A stretch of 64,000 bases of DNA. Origin: Diaporthe sp. PMI_573. Its lineage: Eukaryota; Ascomycota; Sordariomycetes; Diaporthales; Diaporthaceae. Under the pieces are notes generated by a model. The model was not told the origin of the DNA and did not search any database. It saw only the letters and a list, made by a program, of their open reading frames with translations. Both the position numbers and the translations under genes were made by a program. This document shows, piece by piece, positions 21,108 to 32,447 of this stretch (its first letter is position 1; every line of letters begins with the position of its first letter). Location of the stretch: positions 434,001-498,000 of the forward strand of contig JAJTUP010000017.1 of assembly GCA_021399435.1 (NCBI GenBank), in the 5' to 3' direction.

Positions 21108-24100
21108 ATGGCCTTGCACAAGAACGGCCACGACGAGCAACTCCGGGACCAAGCAGTGTCGCTAGTCAAACAGGCTGGTCGAGGCTACGATTCCAAATAT
21201 GCGCATGGCTCAATGAGTTGTGCGACGTACGATACAGCATGGGTGTCTTTGGTAACCAAGTCCATGAATGGCACAAGACAATGGCTCTTCCCCGAAAGTT
21301 TCCGTTTCTTGGTGGACCACCAGGAGAGTGACGGTAGCTGGGGACGTCAGGCCTCCGCCATTGACAAGATCCTCAACACGGCTGCGGCACTTCTGTCACT
21401 TAGTCGACATGTAAAGGAGCCACTACAACTATTCGACAAATTCGAAGGCTGGGATCTTGAGAAGAGAATTGAACGTGCCACGCAGAGTCTTCAGCATCAA
21501 CTTGCCGAGTGGGACGTTGCCAGCACCACACACGTCGGGTTCGAGATCATCGTCCCTGCGCTTCTTGATCTACTTGCCTGCGAAGGGATTGGCTTCTCCT
21601 TCAAGGCTCATGATGATTTAATCAAATCCAGAGCCGCAAAGCTGAAGCGTTTCGACCCAGAGCTGCTTTTATATGGCAAGCACAAATCCACACTTCTCCA
21701 TTCTCTTGAAGCCTTTACTGGCCGCATCGACTACGACAAGTTAGCGCACCACAAGGTCAATGGATCTTTGATGGCATCTCCATCATCCACAGCAGCTTAT
21801 TTGATGAATGTATCTAGTTGGGACGATGAAGCCGAGGACTACCTCAGACACGTCATAAATCAAGGTCCAGGATGTGGTCAGGGCTCTGTCCCAAGTGCAT
21901 ACCCATCCTCTAACTTTGAATATTCATGGGTGAGCAATACATAACCTTGGCCCTCGCTGAACTCTAGAGTACGGACTAGCTAATAACGGCTCGCCCATAA
22001 AGATCCTGTCAACCCTTCTACACGCGGGCTTCACCATGGAAGACATCGACTGCCCTGAGCTTCGGAAAGTAGCCGAAATCTTTGAGGAATCGTTCCTAAG
22101 GGGGCAGGGGACGATCGGCTTTGGTAAGCCCATCTTTTCGATCCTATTCAAAAAGTCTTTACTAAATCGTAATCGATAAGCCCCGTTCATCGAAAGTGAT
22201 GCCGACGATACAGCCAAAGCACTTTTTGTGCTGAATAAGCTAGAATCGAATCGGTCCGTCGACGGCATGGTGCAAAAGTTTGAAGTCAAAGGTCACTTTC
22301 AGACCTACCCTGCGGAGCGAGATGCGAGTTTCAGCGCCAACTGCAACGTGCTCCTTACACTTCTTCACCAGAAAGAAGTTGGTAGATACCATCAGCAGAT
22401 ATACATGTGTGTCAGGTTTTTGACGCGATGCTGGTGGAATACAGACGGGCCGATCCGGGACAAGTGGGTGAGTAACAGAAATGCAGCACCCTTTGTTTTC
22501 CCTCTATGACAGGTGCCTTGGAACGATGAACATGGGGCCAGCTGACAATTTTGGCTATGCAGAATCAAAGCCATTGGTATTCGAACATGCTCATGGTACA
22601 GGCGCTGACTGACTTCTTGGCCATCCTCGATCAAGAGATCTTGCCTTCACTTATGGACGAGGCTGAAGGTGCCAAGGTTATGGTTTGCCTGTTCCAGGCG
22701 TGTCTGCGAACCCTGTTAGGACAGCATGAGGATGGCTCTTGGAACCGGTCACAAGAGCAAACTGCCTATGCTGTCCTGACACTGACACAAGCCAGGCGCT
22801 TGTCCTTCTGTCGGCATTTGCAGTCTGAGATCCACTCTGCGATTGGAAAAGCTGTGGCTTTCATCCTTGGTGGAAATTCTAGTTACGTGGGCGGATCGGC
22901 CCTTCCATCTGAGTTCCTGTGGACGGAGAAGGTTTCATATGCATCGCCACTCTTGACCGAAGCATACCGTGTTGCTGCACTCAAGTCTGCAGATTCCATC
23001 ATGAAGGGCAACGGTGGCGACGTCGGCTATAGTATCGCTCACGAGATCAACGCGAATCGAATGAAACAACACGTCCGGTTGTTTCACAAAACACCCTTGT
23101 TCAGCGCCCTGCCTGAATGGCAGCTACGAGCCTCTTTCATCGAAGGCCATTTGTTTCTTCCCATCGTCAACGAACATAGGCTCGATGTATTTCCCCGCAA
23201 GAACATGGACCCTGATGATGATTATATCGGCCTCATCCCATTTACCTGGACTGCGTCGAGCAATAAGGACATGACATTTGCCTCACCAGCGTGGCTCTAC
23301 GCCATGATGATGGTTTCCGTTGTGGATTACCAGGCCGACGAATTCATGGAGGCAGTCGCAGGCCTAGAGTTTGCGAATGACCTTCCTGGGCTTGTCGACC
23401 TAATTCAGGAGGTTTTGGCACCATATAAGACTGAGCCTGCCAGTCCGACAACAAATCTGTTAGAACAGGGTGGCAACAGCCGGCAATCGCTTGGGCGTTC
23501 CGACAAGGACGGGGTCGACGAGGTCAAAACTTGTCTCCGCCGCTTCGCGTCCTTCTTTCTCGACCACCCCGCAGTGCGAAATGCCCACGAGAATGATCGC
23601 GCAACGGCTTGGCGCGAGGTCCACAACTATCTTGTTGCCCACGTGAGGCATACCGCCGACAATGTCCGCCTCAATTCGCAGGAGCAGAGAAAGTGGTACG
23701 TGACGCGCAAGATGCCCTACTACCACTGGATACAAAGCAACGACGATATTGCTTGTCCCATTACGTTTGGTTTCGTTACTTGTCTTGTGCCCTACTTGGT
23801 TGGGAACCCAAAGGTCGAGCGCGCACTTGTCAGTGCCGAGTGCGAGGGCGGTGCGACCTTGACGAAGTCCAATGCCTCATTCGACTCCGTCGAGGCCAAG
23901 TACTACGCCGACGACTTGTGTCGCCACATCACAAATGTCACGCGAATTTACAACGACTGCGGTTCCATTGCCCGCGACGCCGCCGAGAAGAACCTGAACT
24001 CTGTCAACTTCCCCGAGTTCGCGGTGACTGCCGCTGGTTCAGATAGGCTGGCTCTGTGTGCCCTGGGCGAGTATGAGCGTGCTTGCTGCCAGGTGGCGTT

Positions 24101-24359
24101 CGCACAGCTCGAGACAGCCATGCTACGAACCGCTGCTACTTCAGCCGAGAGGGCTCAGAAGCGGCGCAGGTTAGATGTATGGCAAGTTTTCCTCAATACG
24201 GCGGACCTCTATGGCCAGATCTATGTCATTCGTGACTTTACCGCCAGATCTGTTCATGTGCGTGACACCAACATTGATTCCGCTCCTGTCCCCAAGGATG
24301 CACCTTCAAGCATCATACAAGCGGCCGTGATGGGGGAAGCACCAATATTGGCGACCTAG
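21108..24359 (+). CDS. cps/ks: Bifunctional diterpene cyclase (copalyl diphosphate synthase / kaurene-synthase-like)
   Basis: Core enzyme of the cluster, about 1008 residues in four exons: 21108-21929, 22003-22123, 22181-22467, 22563-24359. The N-terminal half is a class II cyclase: SCATYDTAWVSL near the start, QESDGSWG, and the protonation motif DxDD as D321-A-D-D324, recovered only after splicing exon 2 to exon 3. The C-terminal half is a class I synthase: the Asp-rich motif appears as D669-E-F-M-E673 (the DExxE form used by fungal CPS/KS) and the second Mg motif as N874-DCG-S878-IAR-D882, followed by NLNSVNFPEF. Family knowledge: such proteins turn GGPP into a copalyl diphosphate and then a tri- or tetracyclic diterpene (ent-kaurene, pimaradiene, aphidicolanol or others). 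Product and stereochemistry cannot be read from sequence. It is about 50 residues longer than gibberellin CPS/KS. It is divergent from a P450 and followed by a GGPP synthase. Confidence 0.96.
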
Positions 24360-25725
24360 GATTGGTTGGGAACGCAGCAAATTGTCATTCTTTGTATTGG
24401 TGGTGTACGGCTTCCCCACTTTTGAGAAAACAGAAGAAGTAAAAAGAAAACATTTCCATTGTCTTTCTTTATTTTCTCTTTTTCATAAATTCTCCAACTC
24501 TCACTTGGAGTATGTCGGCGGCAGGTGCCAGGCAAAACTACGATCAAACCAGAATGAAACCTTTTTGCTACTCTACCTGGGCTGCTATATGTTCCGTTGC
24601 TCTGACATGTTGCATTTGGTGGACTAGTTGGCTTCTGAATGGGAGTTTGGTAAAGCGTCCAGGGATGTGTAGAAATCAACGCATCAAGATGAAACCGAAG
24701 GGCTGCCATCACTTGATAATCTCGAAGCTTCTGCTACCTCTTCGCGTTCTAGCGTCACGTCCGAAGGAAGTTTTCACGCAAGTCGTATTAATGAGCACCT
24801 TTGCTCTTTGCAACAGTTGCTTCGTATCCAACACTCATGAAACGGAGTGGGAGCAAGGTCTTCTCGCGTGCTGAGTACCTCACTCTTCGTTGGGATCAAG
24901 CATGACAGCAGGCGTGTGGTTATCTTGTTTCCTCTACAACTAAACAACCATAAAGCGAGGGAAAATCCATGGAATTCGAATGGGCTTTGCTCAGTTGTTC
25001 ATTGTAATAAATTAGACGAGAATGTACAGCCCATTGACACCTCTGACTAACTAGGTACCCAATTGTCTTGATATGCAGACCATCTTCCGGGCGGACGACT
25101 AACTTGCTGAGACCTTGACTTGATGATTGCCTTTGCGTCTACCTACACTCGATAACTCTGCATATTGTCTCAGATATGATTTACTTCAGCTGCTGTCGTG
25201 GAAAGGGGAGAGGTCCAAGGTTTGAGGCATGGACTCGGAAGCCTGTTCGGGCAATCTGTCCTTGTAAATGAGGTGCATGCCAAGCATCGTATCACAACAG
25301 ACTTGAGCACAGTCATTTGCGGGCCGTCGTCTTCTACCATGAAGCAGGACAAATGGTTGGAGGAAGCAGTCCTTTGACTATGATACTCGGAGTGATAGAT
25401 GCGATTTCCGAGCAGATATGAGCCAGAAGATGTTGATCAGAAAGCAAGAACATCCAAGGCTTTTCTAGAACGTTGCAGCCAAATTTTATATCTCTACCGT
25501 ATCTACACCTGGCCTCCTTAGCGCAAAGTCAGCAATAGAGAGGCCCAAAGCCGCAGACCTAGTCTTGAATTACACATTCCTAAATGTATACCTATAGCTT
25601 GCCATCTTTCGTAAAAGAAGGGCTATATCTGGGTCTACTGCATTGCAGCCTTCTCTTTGTCTACTCGTTCTTCTTCTACTATTTGAGAATAGTACAAGCA
25701 CTCCAGACGACACCACAACTCAACC
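24360..25725. other. Intergenic region upstream of cluster GGPP synthase
   Basis: 1.37 kb without a supportable gene; several short ORFs have low-complexity or unrelated composition. It contains ACTCGGAGT at 25385-25393 (reverse of ACTCCGAGT) and TTCCGAGC at 25406-25413, both within 350 bp of the GGPP synthase start. Confidence 0.45.
25386..25392 (-). promoter_or_regulatory. CTCCGAG motif (reverse strand) in GGPP synthase promoter
   Basis: Lies within ACTCGGAGT, whose reverse complement ACTCCGAGT is also found at 29731-29739 upstream of the neighbouring P450. A related TTCCGAGC follows 14 bp later. Confidence 0.4.
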
Positions 25726-27203
25726 ATGGATTCTCCACCATTTCCCCTCGTCCAGAGTGCTCCCAGCAGCCGCCTTTGCATGGAGCCTACGGGAATATCT
25801 CTTTCGCATTCTGAGAAATGCCGTTTCAGGACCGATTCTACTGGCTCAGTCGATGAAGGGTTCCAGTCAGGAAGTGAGGATGGTGATGTCAGGAGACTAC
25901 TCTGCACCATTCTTCCAGAACCCCCGATCACGGTATCTACTGCCCACATTCCCCACGAAATGATTCACAACTCCAGATACTGACTCTGGAATCATGATAT
26001 TCTCACAGGCTGTCGATGCCCCATTTCAGTATACATCTTCTCTCCCCTCTAAAGGTGTACGGGAGAAGCTCATCCAAGCTCTGAATGTGTGGTTGAGTCT
26101 TCCGCAGGACGCACTCGATATAGTCTCTTCTGTGATACACGATGTACATACGTTGTCACTCATGTATGTTGTCCTTAAACTGCGTTCATGGCATGATAAA
26201 AGATCTGTGTTACTGACCAAAACACACAGGTTAGACGATGTCGAGGACAACTCTCCGCTCAGACGCTCGCGGCCCTCGACACACAATGTTTTTGGAATAG
26301 CACAAACGATCAATGCGGCTACTTACCGCATCGTGGAAGTAGTTCGGCGTTCACTGGAGACCCGAAACCCAAATCTTGTCAACATTGTCGTAGGTTCGTA
26401 CAATTTCCAATCAACCATGGACTGCATAAAAACAAAGAGATGCTAATGTGTATGTCAAACGCAGAGGAAATGCAGAGCCTGATGATCGGTCAGAGCTTGG
26501 ACCTGATCTGGACATATCAGGTATCTGCACCGGCAGTTGAAGAGTACCTGCAGATGGTCGACGGCAGTGAGTCTAGATCCCATCGGATCATATTCAAAAT
26601 CTGACACAGTTTCGTGTTGCACAGAAACGGGCGGCCTCTTTCGCATGGTATCAAGGATCATGATCACTTTATCGCAATCTCCAAACATCAGATCAACTGA
26701 ATTCAATAACCTGGTAATACTCCTGGGCCGATACTTTCAGATCCGCGACGACTACCTGAACTTGGCTTCTCTCGAGGTAAGCATACAAGCGTCGCTGTGA
26801 ATAACCCAGACGGTTATTCGATATGAGAACAATTTTCTGAACAAGTAAACTTGGACAGTATACGCAAACGAAAGGGTTCTGCGAGGACCTTGATGAAGGA
26901 AAATACAGCTTCATTCTCTTGCATTCCCTGGAGAATTGCGACCGGACAACACGCGCACTGCTCAACAACATGCTACTGGAACGCCGCGCTGCTGGAAAGG
27001 CAGGCCCGGGGCATAAGGAGCTAATCCTCTCTATATTGGCGCAGACAAAGTCCCTAGAGTACACTGTGGAGATGTTGTCGGTGCTTTTTGATGAGATGCT
27101 AGTCGCGGTGGATGCGATTGAGAGGAGGACGGGGCGGATAAACAAGCCCATAAGAGATTTACTTGCTGCACTGGAGATGAAGAAAGAAGTGAAATATGCA
27201 TAG
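25726..27203 (+). CDS. Geranylgeranyl diphosphate synthase, cluster-dedicated
   Basis: Trans-prenyltransferase of 372 residues from six exons: 25726-25932, 26009-26163, 26230-26389, 26467-26566, 26625-26776, 26859-27203; the donor of exon 3 could also be 4 nt later. The first Asp-rich motif D123-DVE-D127 and second motif D249-D-Y-L-N253 (in YFQIRDDYLN) are intact, as is KGFCEDLDEGKYSF. The N-terminal 70 residues form the poorly conserved leader often seen in secondary-metabolism GGPP synthases. Role: condenses isopentenyl diphosphate with farnesyl diphosphate to supply GGPP to the adjacent cyclase. It diverges strongly from the housekeeping enzyme at 43.1-44.5 kb (for example NSPLRRSRPSTHNVFG against [16 protein letters not shown]) and has six exons where that one has one. 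Confidence 0.94.
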
Positions 27204-27625
27204 GAGGAATGGACTCATATTTAGTCGTTGCGTTTTCTAGCAAGTATTTGTCAATCCGATATCATTTTCTCCGATATGCCTGCAAGTAGAATCTACGTTT
27301 TCAAAGATGAATGAGCTTGTTGCTTCTCTGAACACCACATCTCACCAATGTTGGACTTGGGCTGATCGGGGATCGTATGTCGGATTGGCCTCCAGATCGG
27401 AGATGATAGTTAACGTGATCAAAAATTGCATGTTTGTGTTCATGATCAGGAATGAACATAATTATGCACAACCACGAGATACACGTAAAGTCAACGAGAT
27501 ATTGAATTTCTGAGCCCGCTCCTAGAACTTCGCACATTTTCATAATTGTCCAACCTGCAGAAGATGTGTTGGTACGTATAGTAGGAGATTCCTCGAAATT
27601 CTGCTTCGCATGGAACACGAGGCAA
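27204..27625. other. Short intergenic stretch between convergent genes
   Basis: 422 bp between the 3' ends of the GGPP synthase and the next P450. Nothing else is seen. Confidence 0.5.
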
Positions 27626-29556
27626 TCAGTCCACAGCAAGGCTCTCCAAATCCAACTCCGCAGTGCGTCGGCGCATTCTCAGCTTTGCCCTCGGGTCCAG
27701 CGTCAACGAGAAACCATTGGCCAACACCTTTGGTCTCGCGTCCTGAACAAATTCCCAGTCGAATTTCAGAAGCAAATGGCAAAGCACAATCTTGAGCTCG
27801 TTCGCTGCGAAGAAGCGTCCGGGGCAGGCGTGCTCCCCCAAGCCAAACCCGATGTGGTCGCGGGTAACGGCTACGAGGTGGGCAGAGTGCTCTTTACCCG
27901 GAACATCGCGCAGTCGGATCCAGCGGTGGCCATCGAACTCATGAGGTCGTTCGAAGAGATCCGTAAGAGAGACTACAATCTTCTCGCCTTTCCGAATATG
28001 AACTCCGTTTGGAAGATCAATGTTCTTCTCTGCAACACGTCGCATGTTTGCTAGGGAAATCCGAGATGATCAGCATGATGTGACACACCCAAGCTGCTAG
28101 CCTGCTTACCTATACTCGTTGGCTTGAGCCGCTGGGATTCTTTGATCACGCTGTCCAGGAGCTTGAGGTTATAAAGACTGGTCTTCTTCCAGCCCTCAAC
28201 CGAGAGAACCCGTATTATCTCCTCGCGTAAGATGGCAAAATACTCCGGGTGATCGGCGATGCAAATTATAGTCCAATAAAGGAGGTCGGTGGTCGTATGT
28301 ATTGCCCCAACTGAAAGATTGATCTGCAAACCAACCGGGTCATATGGCTTGCCATCGAAGAATTCCTCAAACCAGTCGATGGCATCATTAAACCTGGGTT
28401 CGGGCTGGCCAGATGCGACAGCTGACGCCCTTATCGCTCGCCTCTTGTGAAGTAAGGGCATGATGATATCATGGGCGTTCTTGATTTGGGCTCGTAATTT
28501 CTGAGCAGATGGCAGAAACCAGTGTACTATGCGGCGCAAAGGCTTAGGCCATAAGCCCAACTCCTTGGCGGCGGTAAACAAATCCACGCTGTACTGAGTC
28601 GTGATCGTTAACCATGTGTCGTCACGGCAAATCTCACTTCCCAAAAATACACGAGAAGAGATACGAGCGATGATCTGCAGCAAACAGTCTTTGATCTGGA
28701 CCTCGTGCCATTCTAGTTGAATCAGTTTAGGAGCAGAACCAAGTGGAACTTTTGGGAATGGAGTATGTGTGATATGAGGTGCACACCTGAATCATCCGCA
28801 AGGATGTGTTTGACGGCGAAAGCAGTTTCCGAGGAGAGAGGCTCAGTGAGCTTAGCTAAGGGCACGGAGAAAGAGTCAGCTCTGTCACTAGCACGTTGTA
28901 TCATCAGGGTCAATATCGCAGCTCGGCTGATTACGCACATAAAACAAGTGTTAACTGGCGCATCGCAACCATTCGCACTGGTTGCTGTCCATTCGTCGCT
29001 GCGAGTACTGGCTCAAAACCAGGGATATATCCATGGAAGTCCTGCCAGCAGTCAAAACACGTAGTCAGCAAGGGGGGCTAGTTTCTGTGCGCCTCTTAAA
29101 CAGGGACACATAATGCTGAATGCTAACATCATAGACGGCAAGATCAAAGCTAAGACTGTGTTCGTTGCGTATCTCGTGAGCCATATCATATGGGAGAACC
29201 GTTACGTCGCCCCTTTCTGACTTGACGCGAAATGGTCGTCCTTTGAAGGCTTCTTTGCCCTTATGGAGGAGCCCCTTGCTATTTTGCACGAACTCGAGCT
29301 TCTGGCGGGAATGCCTGGAGTCCCATATACTCGAAGGGTTGACGCAAGGTGGCTTATTGACGCGACCATTTCGATTTGCAAAGGTATACAGCAGCAATCC
29401 AACCAGGCCAACGAGGAAGAAGTCGACTGATGTGCCAGGAACCATCATAATTGGGGTCCATGGAAAACCTGTTTGGATTAACGTCATGGCTGCTGTAGTA
29501 GATAGGTTATTGCTGGAGTGGTGTTTCTCTTGTGGCGAATTATCGTGTGCATCCAA
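27626..29556 (-). CDS. Cytochrome P450, ent-kaurene oxidase/GA14 synthase type
   Basis: A complete P450 of 542 residues (519 if it starts at the ATG at 29487) from five exons on the minus strand: 29556-29128, 29041-28939, 28855-28787, 28712-28110, 28050-27626. The 69-nt third exon is the same size as in the paralogue at 15.8-17.7 kb, and all intron phases match it. Landmarks are a membrane anchor, VTVLPYDMAHEIRNE, DFHGYIPGFEP, LTLVLSKLTEPLSSE, SSRVFLGSEICRDDTWL, the I-helix GAIHTTTDLL, ExxR as ESQR, and the haem loop FGLGEHACPG. The stretch before HRWIRLRDVPGKE is about five residues shorter than in the paralogue and lacks the usual WDPxV segment. The family oxidises ent-kaurene- or gibberellin-type methyl groups; here the substrate is inferred. 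Confidence 0.92.
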
Positions 29557-30287
29557 GGTGAATCGCTATATTGATCAGTACGAATGAGAGCGAAGAGACG
29601 GAGGAAGTCGGCTATCATTTACCGGCTGGGCACGTGAGTAGCTCAGGTGACACCAATGCTGGAATTTCTCATCCAGCGCGTGTGCTATGTGTCAATGGAG
29701 CTCATTCGTACGTGGTATTTGCCTATTTTAACTCCGAGTGCACTCTTATCGGTAAACGCACTTTAATTATTGGTCCAGCCGATCGTGTACGGTGACTACT
29801 TCTCAGCGGATAGTTAGTCTCCGGTGGCCCGGTCAATCCCACAACTCCCATGTATCTAGTTTCCCAATTTGAGTTGAACCAATGCTTCTTTCGGTTCTGT
29901 GAAAATTGGCATCGCCCTTCACATGTGAGAGTTCACTGCAAGAGTCAGGTTGAAGTGCTTGGTAGCCTTGTCCGGTTTGAGCCTAGTGACAACCTAGATT
30001 TAGGATTCCAGCCAGTCAGGAAAACTCTATCTATGCAATAATACTCGCAGATATTGCCAAATCAAGCCTCCGATGTCAAACCACGCTACAGCGGCAGCAA
30101 CCACCGTGTTATGGGTCCGGCCGGAAAACAACGACTCCGCAGTACCAAAGAGGGTTATGGCATCCGGGCTTCATACTAGGAGTTCGGTCTCGAAAATCAG
30201 AATTGCCATATTTGGTACGGTGAACAGACAGGTCTTCCTCCCTTCTACGCTGCTCGATGGAGTGCACTACCATTCGATCTGATCTAG
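29557..30287. promoter_or_regulatory. P450 promoter with ACTCCGAGT, then downstream region of dioxygenase
   Basis: 731 bp between two leftward genes. ACTCCGAGT is at 29731-29739, about 180 bp upstream of the P450 start. Beyond about 29.9 kb I see nothing I can name. Confidence 0.45.
29731..29739 (+). promoter_or_regulatory. ACTCCGAGT site upstream of P450
   Basis: About 180 bp upstream of the P450 start at 29556; the same 9-mer is present on the opposite strand at 25385-25393 in the GGPP synthase promoter. Confidence 0.4.
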
Positions 30288-31845
30288 TTACACGATCGCC
30301 TGACCCAGCGCTTGTCGCCGCGACATTGAGTTGGCATCAAAATATGGCTTTTCACCCAGAGACACAACGCGATATCCTTGTCGCTTGCCACTGTAATCAC
30401 TGGGATTGATATTAGCAATGTCCTGCTACGAAGAAAGACGATGGTAATGGAAAAGACGAAGGAATACTTACTGTGTAGCTGTATGGAACGTAGAGCGGCT
30501 AGTTGATGCGACTTGTTAGCAGCATTTCGTTCCCATTCTATGGGCCTGACCCTGGGGCTCATATTGTGATGTGACTCACTTATCCCAGATTGCCATGTCG
30601 TTCTTGCCCCATTGAAACCGAACTTGCAAGTCGTGGTTCTCGTAGATGAGTTGATTGACTAGCGGTTGACATTCAGCGTGGGCCTAATCATGAGGCCGTC
30701 CAGCCAATGGCGTTCAGGTTCTTGTGCTTACAATACTGCTTGAGAATATCGCTTTCCCGTGGGGTCACATCGTTGTACCAGCCGAATTTGACCTGGTGAC
30801 AGGCGCCGAAAAGGCTTTTCCATCCAGTGACTGGATTAGTCCGAATTACAGGGCTGAAACAGCACAATAGAACATTAGCCAGCTGAAGAGGGATCTGGGG
30901 CAGGACTTTTCGATCTTCAAACGTACTGTTCGGCTTTGAAATCGAGCCCAGAGTTCTCGGGGGAACCGCGGTAATCCTCAATGAGGTCCTCGCCAAATTT
31001 CTCCTTCACTTGGAGAAAATCGGGCTGGTAATGTGTCGCAGTCAAACCCTCAGCGAACTTTTGAAAAGCTGGCGATAGCCGATCGTATGCTTCATAGGCT
31101 GAAGCCCACAATGTATCTCCCCCTGCGTCCTCGTTCGGCTGGGTCATCTTTAGAACAGCATAATCAGATGGAACCCTCTCGAAAGAGATACTGATCACAT
31201 TCTCAGGTCAGCTGATGCCCTATTCTTATTTCTCAGGGAAGGATGTGTCTGCTTAGACTCACTCAGCATGCCATCCGACACTTGCAATCTTCTTCGCAGC
31301 TAGCGTTACCCTGTCCTGGAAGAACTTCTTGCCAACCTCGGACGAGATGACCGAAACCTCATCATCAAATCTCCCACTTTGATCCACAGGAATTCCACGC
31401 CTGCCGTTTGCTAGAGCGTCACGGTGTAGCTTAGAGCTTGCAGGCTTTCCGGTTAGCTCGCCGAGCTTTTGGCCAAGAAGCTTTTGCTCATCAATGTTCA
31501 GGTCCTGGTTGCGAAAGAAGACCACGCAACGTTGGGACACTTTCGAGCAAGTCAGCTGGCCCGGAATATGCTTGAATTGTCGTATAGACACGAAGGCTTG
31601 CGTAACCAACCTAGAATGGCAAGATCCCGAATTTTGAAATCGTCGTGGAGGATTTCGCTGAGCTGAAGGTCAGGGAACTCTCGCCCAATGACGGAGGTCG
31701 TGTCAAAGTGTCGGTAGGAGTCCAAGGTCCCAAAGTAGGTCAGAGGACCAGCGAGCCTGCTTGCGGTAGACACGTGCTTGTTGCAGCCCTCACCTGCTGG
31801 ATGGGCATGAGAAATGGGACTCTCTAGAGCGGAAGGAGGAGCCAT
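30288..31845 (-). CDS. TauD/TfdA-type 2-oxoglutarate/Fe(II) dioxygenase
   Basis: A complete dioxygenase of 371 residues from seven exons on the minus strand: 31845-31611, 31539-31263, 31190-30927, 30853-30732, 30658-30580, 30498-30472, 30399-30288. Splicing rebuilds each catalytic part: GWHAD gives the metal-binding H169-x-D171; the 27-nt exon supplies NRSTFHTAT with the third iron ligand H331; HDYSGKRQGYR follows with the Arg residues that hold 2-oxoglutarate (about 341 and 345). VVFFRNQDL near residue 85 is the TauD-family block. Family knowledge: such enzymes hydroxylate, desaturate or cleave small substrates in the cytosol. It shares a divergent promoter with the last P450 of the cluster, so an oxidative role on the diterpene is likely. 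It is not the type of the gibberellin desaturase. Confidence 0.92.
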
Positions 31846-32447
31846 GGTTATGCGATACTACAGTGTATGGGCTTGAAGGTATGACTCTGTGATCATACTC
31901 ACGCTTCAAATGTCGGTTAAATACATGGCCGAGACATGGCCAAAGCTCCCACACTCCAGATGTCAACACAGTACTGGATCCAGGGCATGGCCTGGTGCTT
32001 AGGGCCCATCTCCATCCGGCTCAATTCGTCCTTCAACGCGCTAAATCACAGCGATTAATTGATGCTTTCGAGTGGACAAAGTCTTGGCAGCTGCAGGTCT
32101 TTTTGAGATCCGAGTCGACTTGAACAAGACCACACTCGTTGTCCGCCTCGGTTGCCAACTTAGCTGAATCGAGTCCGAGAAACCGGACTTCCTCTTTGGG
32201 AAAATACTCGGCTGAACAAGGCTTAATCAACCAACCGTTGTTTCCCCTTTATTGAGTAAATGTAAGTCCATGGGCATGCAGTTGACCAAAATTAATTCAT
32301 GTCTTCGATTCCGCTCATATTTGTCCTTGATGCTCGTGCTACCGTAAGCAATATCTACAGGTTCATGGTCGGTAACAGAGAAGAAAGCAAAAACAACTTT
32401 GACGGCACGGATCCTTCAAAACTTTTCTGTCACAAAAGGATTGCAGC
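31846..32447. promoter_or_regulatory. Divergent promoter of dioxygenase and P450
   Basis: 602 bp between divergent starts, with several CCGAG words (GATCCGAGTCGA near 32110, GAGTCCGAGAAACCGG near 32168, CTCGGCTG near 32208). One small ORF on the minus strand (32033-32230) lacks any family feature. Confidence 0.45.
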
